Source: Bacillota bacterium (lineage in GTDB: Bacteria > Bacillota > Bacilli > Lactobacillales > Streptococcaceae). Taken from it: DNA of 6,981 nt. Position numbers and translations under genes: made by a program. The notes under the pieces are model-generated. The model did not search any database. It saw nothing but the letters and a program-made list of their open reading frames with translations, and was not told where the DNA came from. Within the stretch, counting starts at the first letter, position 1. Each line of letters begins with the position of its first letter. Location: the NCBI GenBank assembly GCA_021781855.1, contig JAJXWC010000122.1:1-6981 (forward strand), read 5' to 3'. Shown piece after piece: positions 5,778 through 6,981 of the stretch.

Positions 5778-6622
5778 TCGTTAGTATCCAGTTTTTGAAT
5801 GGCACTTATCCCCATCTGCTCAATCGTTTGAAGTTGTCGGATTGCCAGTTGGTTCAAGAGTCTCAATCTTTCAGGCTGAGCCTTGCCTTCCTCAATCAAA
5901 ACCGCATTGTAACTCTCCATGTTGGCGAGGACGAGGAGCTGATTGAGCGTAGCGCCATCTCTCATATTTCCCTTTTCAGTCGGATTCTCAGCCCGCCAGT
6001 CTTTCGCCGTTTTGCCAAACAATGCGACATTGAGCACATCGGCCTCTGTCGCATAGGTCAATGAAATTTGCTGCGCTGTAAGTACTTGAGGGATGAGGTG
6101 TTCCTTGATGGCATCGGTGTGAATTCGATAATTGAGCTTTGAAATCTCACGGTTCAGGTTCCAGTTGAGTGATAGGCGGCTACTTTCATCATTTTTTAGT
6201 CGCTGGTAGTCTTTGATAATGTAAAGTTTGAATTCCGCCGAAATCCATGAGGCAAACTCAAAGGCAATATCAGAGTGCGCATAGGTGCCACCATATCGTC
6301 CAGACTTAGAAACGATGCCGATGGCGTTGGTTGTCTTAATCCATTTTTGAGGAGACAGGGCGAAAGCATTAACCCCAGAAGCATTTTTAAACCCCTCGAA
6401 TTCGATGGGTTTAAACTCGGCATTGTGGAGCTGCTCCCAAAGCCCTAGAAATTGAATTGTATCTTTGAGCCGCATCCAGTTTGAGATGACTCCTGTTGGG
6501 TCATCGCTTTGATAGCGGGCAATATCTGTCAGAGAGATAAACTCGTCTTGAAAATTATCGGTATAGATCCCGATAGTAAAGCCATCCGCATGAATTGTTT
6601 CTTTGATTCGTTTTCGTGTCAT
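5762..6622 (-). CDS. KilA-N domain DNA-binding protein
   Basis: This 286-residue protein has an N-terminal KilA-N domain at about 25-142: EFISLTDIARY 27-37, NWMRLKDTIQFLGLWE 48-63, FALSPQKWIKTTNAIGI 87-103, GRYGGTYAHSDIAFEFASWIS 108-128 and FKLYIIKDYQRLK 131-143. KilA-N is a DNA-binding fold known from phage and large DNA viruses and also present in bacterial chromosomes. The C-terminal half (about 144-286) is mostly helical and charged, with ADVLNVALFGKTAKDWR 194-210 and a Leu/Gln-rich helical end near 251-275; I do not recognise a further domain. AGGAGG lies only 4 bases before the ATG, a short spacing, but the next Met (49) would cut into the domain. It is transcribed alone, divergent from menH and convergent with lysR. 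Its role is unknown; a phage-derived regulator or part of a mobile or defence segment is possible. Confidence 0.85.
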   Translation of the reverse strand: MTRKRIKETIHADGFTIGIYTDNFQDEFISLTDIARYQSDDPTGVISNWMRLKDTIQFLGLWEQLHNAEFKPIEFEGFKNASGVNAFALSPQKWIKTTNAIGIVSKSGRYGGTYAHSDIAFEFASWISAEFKLYIIKDYQRLKNDESSRLSLNWNLNREISKLNYRIHTDAIKEHLIPQVLTAQQISLTYATEADVLNVALFGKTAKDWRAENPTEKGNMRDGATLNQLLVLANMESYNAVLIEEGKAQPERLRLLNQLAIRQLQTIEQMGISAIQKLDTNDKNNL

Positions 6623-6651
6623 GAAGCCTCCTGAAAAATTTCTCTCCTACC

Positions 6652-6660
6652 ATTATACCA
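6652..6660 (-). promoter_or_regulatory. Promoter of the KilA-N gene (extended -10)
   Basis: On the - strand TGGTATAAT is a consensus extended -10 whose end is 29 bases upstream of the start codon. The expected transcript start near 6645 gives a short leader containing the AGGAGG at 6627-6632. No good -35 is visible 16-18 bases upstream. Confidence 0.7.
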
Positions 6661-6681
6661 TAGCTAGTGGAGCTTTGGATA

Positions 6682-6690
6682 TGTTACAAT
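6682..6690 (+). promoter_or_regulatory. Predicted menH promoter (extended -10)
   Basis: TGTTACAAT is a near-consensus extended -10. Initiation about 7 bases downstream would fall at or next to the ATG at 6697, so the message could be leaderless. No clear -35 is visible. The KilA-N -10 lies about 25 bases away on the other strand. Confidence 0.55.
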
Positions 6691-6696
6691 AAGTAT

Positions 6697-6981
6697 ATGA
6701 TTACGATGAAAAACCATTACCACATTGAACAACGCGGCACAGGCCAGCTCCTTTTTGCCCTGCACGGCTTTAGCGAAGACAGCAGCACTTGGGCGCGCTT
6801 ATGTCTGCCTGACGTTCGGATTGTTGCGATAGATTTGATCGGTCATGGTCGCTCGGCAAAACCGACCGAACTTGCGCCTTACGAACTGAGCGCGATATTA
6901 AGCGATTTGCGCGCAATTTTTGCGGATATTTCACAAGGCGAACCCTACAGTCTCTTGGGCTATTCAATGGGGGGACGCTTG
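6697..6981 (+). CDS. menH: SHCHC synthase MenH (alpha/beta hydrolase), 3'-truncated by window edge
   Basis: MenH removes pyruvate from the MenD product to give 2-succinyl-6-hydroxy-2,4-cyclohexadiene-1-carboxylate. The 95 visible residues show the alpha/beta hydrolase start: LLFALHGFSEDSSTW 18-32 (oxyanion-side HGF), AIDLIGHGRS 44-53, and the nucleophile elbow GYSMGGR 88-94 with Ser90. These match MenH well, and the neighbourhood of menF and menD supports it over a generic hydrolase. The Asp and His of the triad lie beyond the window. The start is uncertain: ATG 6697 (MITMKNHYHI) or ATG 6706 (MKNHYHI); neither has a ribosome binding site. A predicted extended -10 ends 6 bases before 6697, which favours 6697 as a leaderless start. 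Normally menH directly follows menD; here four genes intervene. Confidence 0.88.
   Translation, partial: MITMKNHYHIEQRGTGQLLFALHGFSEDSSTWARLCLPDVRIVAIDLIGHGRSAKPTELAPYELSAILSDLRAIFADISQGEPYSLLGYSMGGRL

Noticed and set aside
5663..6064. A + strand frame spanning the lysR end and the KilA-N gene
   Set aside because: It crosses a perfect terminator and lies antisense to the KilA-N gene; no ribosome binding site or recognisable domain.
2682..6696. Insertion sequence or integrase-driven element with att repeats
   Set aside because: No transposase or integrase gene and no convincing direct repeat pair was found at the edges; the only similarity between the edges is the short menH-like start, better explained as a gene relic.
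6770..6967. A - strand frame opposite menH
   Set aside because: MenH motifs HGF, GHGRS and GYSMGGR are clear on the + strand; the antisense translation is basic and featureless.
1..6981. CRISPR array, tRNA or rRNA genes
   Set aside because: No regularly spaced repeats, cloverleaf-like segments or rRNA-like sequence were noticed in any gap between genes, and all gaps are short.

Overview
The window looks like chromosome from a low-GC Gram-positive bacterium, most likely Lactococcus or a close relative. The reasons are strong AGGAGG-type ribosome binding sites, extended -10 promoters (TGnTATAAT), menaquinone genes in the order menF-menD-(menH), and a GAPDH whose sequence reads like the lactococcal/streptococcal type. 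The genus is inferred from recalled protein similarity, not from a search.

Layout. (1) Positions 1-2681, + strand: the 3' part of menF (isochorismate synthase; its start lies upstream of the window) and complete menD (SEPHCHC synthase), three bases apart. (2) Positions 2743-4688, - strand: a two-gene operon in which an EamA/DMT-family permease gene is followed 14 bases later by a gene for phosphorylating glyceraldehyde-3-phosphate dehydrogenase. (3) Positions 4855-5739, + strand: a LysR-family regulator, divergent from the permease. The two promoters overlap inside a perfect 14-bp palindrome. (4) Positions 5762-6622, - strand: a KilA-N-domain DNA-binding protein, convergent with lysR and sharing one perfect bidirectional terminator with it. 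(5) Positions 6697 to the window end, + strand: the 5' part of menH (SHCHC synthase), the next menaquinone enzyme, which seems to have its own promoter and possibly a leaderless mRNA.

How the parts fit. MenF, MenD and MenH act one after another on chorismate-derived intermediates in early menaquinone synthesis, and their genes normally sit together. Here about 4 kb of four unrelated genes, in mixed orientation and of uneven base composition, separates menD from menH. A 12-codon reading frame overlapping the end of menD resembles the N-terminus of MenH and may be the relic of an ancestral menH start. The intervening block therefore looks like an acquired or rearranged cassette.

The most interesting candidate system is lysR / eamA-gap: a regulator, a small-molecule permease and a GAPDH in one unit. 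Two precedents fit the logic: the GAPDH-ArsJ pair, in which GAPDH makes an arseno-metabolite that a permease exports, and efflux plus a duplicated target enzyme for GAPDH inhibitors. Neither is proven here. No tRNA, rRNA, CRISPR array or insertion sequence was seen. No gene-free stretch exceeds 170 bases.
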